Origin: Plantago ovata
Taxonomy: Eukaryota; Streptophyta; Magnoliopsida; Lamiales; Plantaginaceae
Direction: 5' to 3'
Assembly: GCA_028274465.1 (NCBI GenBank)
Contig: CM051456.1
Span: 88,522,753 to 88,586,752 of the forward strand
DNA length: 64,000 nucleotides
The notes below the pieces were generated by a model that saw only the letters and a program-made list of their open reading frames with translations, was not told the DNA's origin and made no database searches. The position numbers and the translations under genes are program-made. This document shows, piece after piece, positions 63,379 through 64,000 of the stretch; the stretch's first letter is position 1, and each line of letters starts with the position of its first letter.

Positions 63379-64000
63379 TGATGAACTGGAATTTGTCATA
63401 TTCAATTAATCAAATAAATTTGTTTTTAGCCAAAGGCAATTCACAACTACAACGAAAACCGTAGTGTAGCAGTAAAATAACCTCGAGTGTCGATCTCTAA
63501 GGACTATAACTAGCTTTATCTAATTTAACTTAAACTATAAAATCAACAGACGACTTAGCACAGGTTTTTCTTATCAAGATAATGGAAGTTAGTGATAGTA
63601 TGATCATTCGAAGCATAGTAGGTTAATAATCATGCATGAAGTACCCGATCGTTTTGCATAGAGATCTAAGATCATGAATTGTCCAATGTGTTCCGTTTTA
63701 TTCAACACTACGATGATAGAGGGCTTAGATAGATCAAAGAAATAAAGCAATAACTCAAAGTCTGATTCGCATTACCGCCATCATGCATAATTATTAACCC
63801 TTCGCTAGAAAATCACATACTATCACCAACGATAGATTTAGCTACTCATAGATGTCATGCAATCAACAGAAATCATAGCAAGATTGAATGAAAACATGTT
63901 GAAAGATATAAATATAAATAGAAAAAATCTGAGATACAATGTTACCGAAGGTTGTCAATCTCCAATGAATCGCGATCTCACAAGCTCCAAATTGATAAGA
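63379..64000 (-). repeat. ATH-C3 LTR, continuing past the window edge
   Basis: TGATGAACTGG start as at 38679. It passes the duplication breakpoint (63875-63881) and continues as normal C-type LTR to the edge, so it is the undisturbed parent of the junction. Confidence 0.88.

Larger units (their letters stand above)
39175..63881. repeat. Second unit of the tandem duplication
   Basis: It repeats 9936-39181 in order and orientation. The offset is about 29.2 kb before the N gap and about 24.7 kb after it. Besides the gap, it has about 264 bp missing in the COP-E LTR and many small indels. Confidence 0.9.

Overview
This is a plant nuclear window, most probably from a eudicot. It consists almost wholly of nested LTR retrotransposons, and I see no host gene, no RNA gene and no CRISPR array. 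Primer-binding sites match the plant tRNA-iMet and tRNA-Asp 3' ends. The open reading frames are Ty1/copia-type Gag, protease and integrase, Ty3-type (Athila-like) Gag-protease, and three accessory ORFs that resemble the 'putative plant transposon protein' (Transposase_32) family. The species cannot be named from the sequence.

Layout of the first unit. COP-A1, a minus-strand copia-type element, occupies 1-21221; its 3' end lies off the left edge. It is split by ATH-B (8588-18328), a complete minus-strand Athila-like element with two LTRs, an ACTTT target duplication, a tRNA-Asp primer site, gag-pro and a separate accessory ORF2. COP-A1 is itself inserted in the integrase of a second member of its family, COP-A2 (21222-26717). 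COP-A2 sits in the non-coding interior of COP-E (26718-30009), a copia-type element with a tRNA-iMet site. COP-E lies in LTR-D (30010-33309), a plus-strand element that carries only a decayed accessory ORF. The 3' LTR of LTR-D was hit by ATH-C1 (from 33310), a minus-strand relative of ATH-B. ATH-C1 holds a solo LTR with an ACTCT target duplication (34571-35760) and a further LTR, C3, in its gag (from 38679).

The second unit is a tandem duplicate. At 39175-39181 the C3 LTR joins the ATH-B LTR through the 7-bp shared string ATAGCAA. The segment 9936-39181 (29.2 kb) is then repeated as 39175-63881, after which the undisturbed C3 LTR continues. A 100-N gap (51725-51824) replaces about 4.3 kb of the second copy. 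Sequence next to the gap is full of one-base indels, so frameshifts there may be sequencing errors.

How the parts relate. No reverse transcriptase or RNase H is visible anywhere, so every element looks non-autonomous. Three structurally different families (COP-A, ATH-B, LTR-D) instead carry a Transposase_32-like ORF. Two retained Gag modules come with plausible splice signals: an 80-nt gag/pol intron in COP-A, and a leader donor plus ORF2 acceptor in ATH-B. The most unusual pattern is a dense set of family-specific short hairpins. These are GCG-N3-CGC palindrome arrays in ATH-B and ATH-C (in ATH-C directly upstream of the LTR TATA box), TTGCTGAA hairpins in COP-A, and hairpins next to polypurine-tract-like motifs and after gag-pro. 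Several show compensatory arm changes, and indels between the two duplicate units fall on them repeatedly.
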